Below, piece by piece: positions 4,917-5,399 of a stretch of DNA of 5,399 nucleotides. Numbering within the stretch: position 1 is the stretch's first letter; each line of letters starts with the position of its first letter. The notes beneath the pieces were generated by a model, which did not search any database, had not been told where the DNA came from, and saw only the letters and a list, made by a program, of their open reading frames with translations. A program made the translations under genes and the position numbers. Source of the DNA: CAYPHA01 sp964410215 (GTDB lineage: Bacteria > Calditrichota > Calditrichia > Calditrichales > CAYPHA01); NCBI GenBank assembly GCA_964410215.1, contig CAYPHA010000138.1, positions 1 through 5,399 of the forward strand, written 5' to 3'.

Positions 4917-5363
4917 ATGTATCGTTATAAACGTATTCTGGTCAATTTAAATATGGATGGGGGAGATAAAAACCTTATGCGGCATGCGTTTGCTGTTGCG
5001 CAAATGGCGAAAGCAGAAAAAATGTATTTTCTATACACGGAGTACCATTAAGTCGGCTGATATCGCGGTTCACGACATCGACCTGCAGGTGGGGATCCCG
5101 TTTTTCCGGATTATCAACGAAGCCGATAAGCATGATGTGAATGTTATTGTGATGCGAAACTCCAGATTATGCACGCTGTACCTTCGCTGATGGATACATA
5201 CCTCAATTTTCTGGGAGGCTCGGAAGAGAAGCAGGCTGAAAAAATTGCCAATCACGCTAAACAGCTGGATAAATTTCTGGAAAAATTTGATTTTCATGGG
5301 GTAAATTTTGAAAAAACAGTCCGACCGGGTAAAACCCATAAAGTGACCGGCAGCGGTAAGTAG
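4917..5363 (+). pseudogene. decayed tandem-domain universal stress protein (UspA family)
   Basis: Three in-order pieces of UspA-like sequence (PF00582) lie in two frames. Piece A (4917-5051, 44 codons) has a good AGGGAGG Shine-Dalgarno, begins MYRYKRILVNLNMDGG, reaches AKAEKMYFLYT and hits TAA: strand 1, helix 1 and strand 2 of a Usp domain. Piece B (about 5035-5190, +1 frame) carries the later half of that domain, including GIPFFRIINEADKHD and VNVIVM, the usual last conserved strand. Piece C (about 5150-5363, back in the first frame) reads AKLQIMHAVPSL, later KFDFHGVNFEKTVRPG, and resembles the middle of a second Usp domain lacking its start and end. The simplest reading is a two-domain Usp gene damaged by two internal deletions and by loss of its C-terminus. 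Intact members bind ATP through a late G2xG9G(S/T) motif, which is absent here. A short product from piece A could still be made. Confidence 0.65.
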
Positions 5364-5399
5364 AGCAGATAACAACCGGATCAACCGCGATAATACAGG

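Overview
The window looks like chromosome from an anaerobic or facultative Gram-negative bacterium of medium GC. The phylum cannot be fixed from this sequence; the gene mix (PhoX-like DUF839 protein, tyrosine phenol-lyase-like enzyme, UroD-like methyltransferase, PsiE, DUF2294, tandem universal stress protein) and the palindromic intergenic repeats would suit Desulfobacterota, Calditrichota, Ignavibacteria/Bacteroidota or related uncultured groups. No phage, plasmid, CRISPR, rRNA or tRNA sequence was seen.

Layout. (1) Positions 1-221, plus strand: the 3' end of a DUF839/PhoX-like protein. (2) Positions 222-321: a convergent intergenic gap filled by a long stem-loop. (3) Positions 322-3030, minus strand: a two-gene block. 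A UroD-like methyltransferase-superfamily protein is read first (3030 to 1945), then a tyrosine phenol-lyase/tryptophanase-family PLP enzyme (1764 to 322). The UroD-like gene seems to lose its last 23 codons to a one-base frameshift. The PLP enzyme keeps its Schiff-base lysine and the phenol-lyase specificity residues but has lost a PLP-contacting arginine and changed its monovalent-cation site. (4) Positions 3031-3345: a divergent intergenic region with a 131-bp non-coding element that has 13-bp perfect terminal inverted repeats, a 6-bp AAGATT target duplication and two nested palindromes, so it is MITE-like. (5) Positions 3346-5363, plus strand: DUF2294 (MpsC family), a PsiE-family membrane protein, a divergent second DUF2294 protein, and a broken tandem-domain universal stress protein.

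The psiE-like gene and the second DUF2294 gene share a leader design. A TGGCAGACA motif is followed by a strong intrinsic-terminator hairpin and T-run, and then, with almost no gap, by the Shine-Dalgarno and ATG. This repeated design is the best candidate here for undescribed regulation: a terminator-gated leader RNA or a shared promoter. The plus-strand block reads as a small stress or membrane-energetics island (inference). The minus-strand pair suggests catabolism of an amino acid or aromatic compound (inference).
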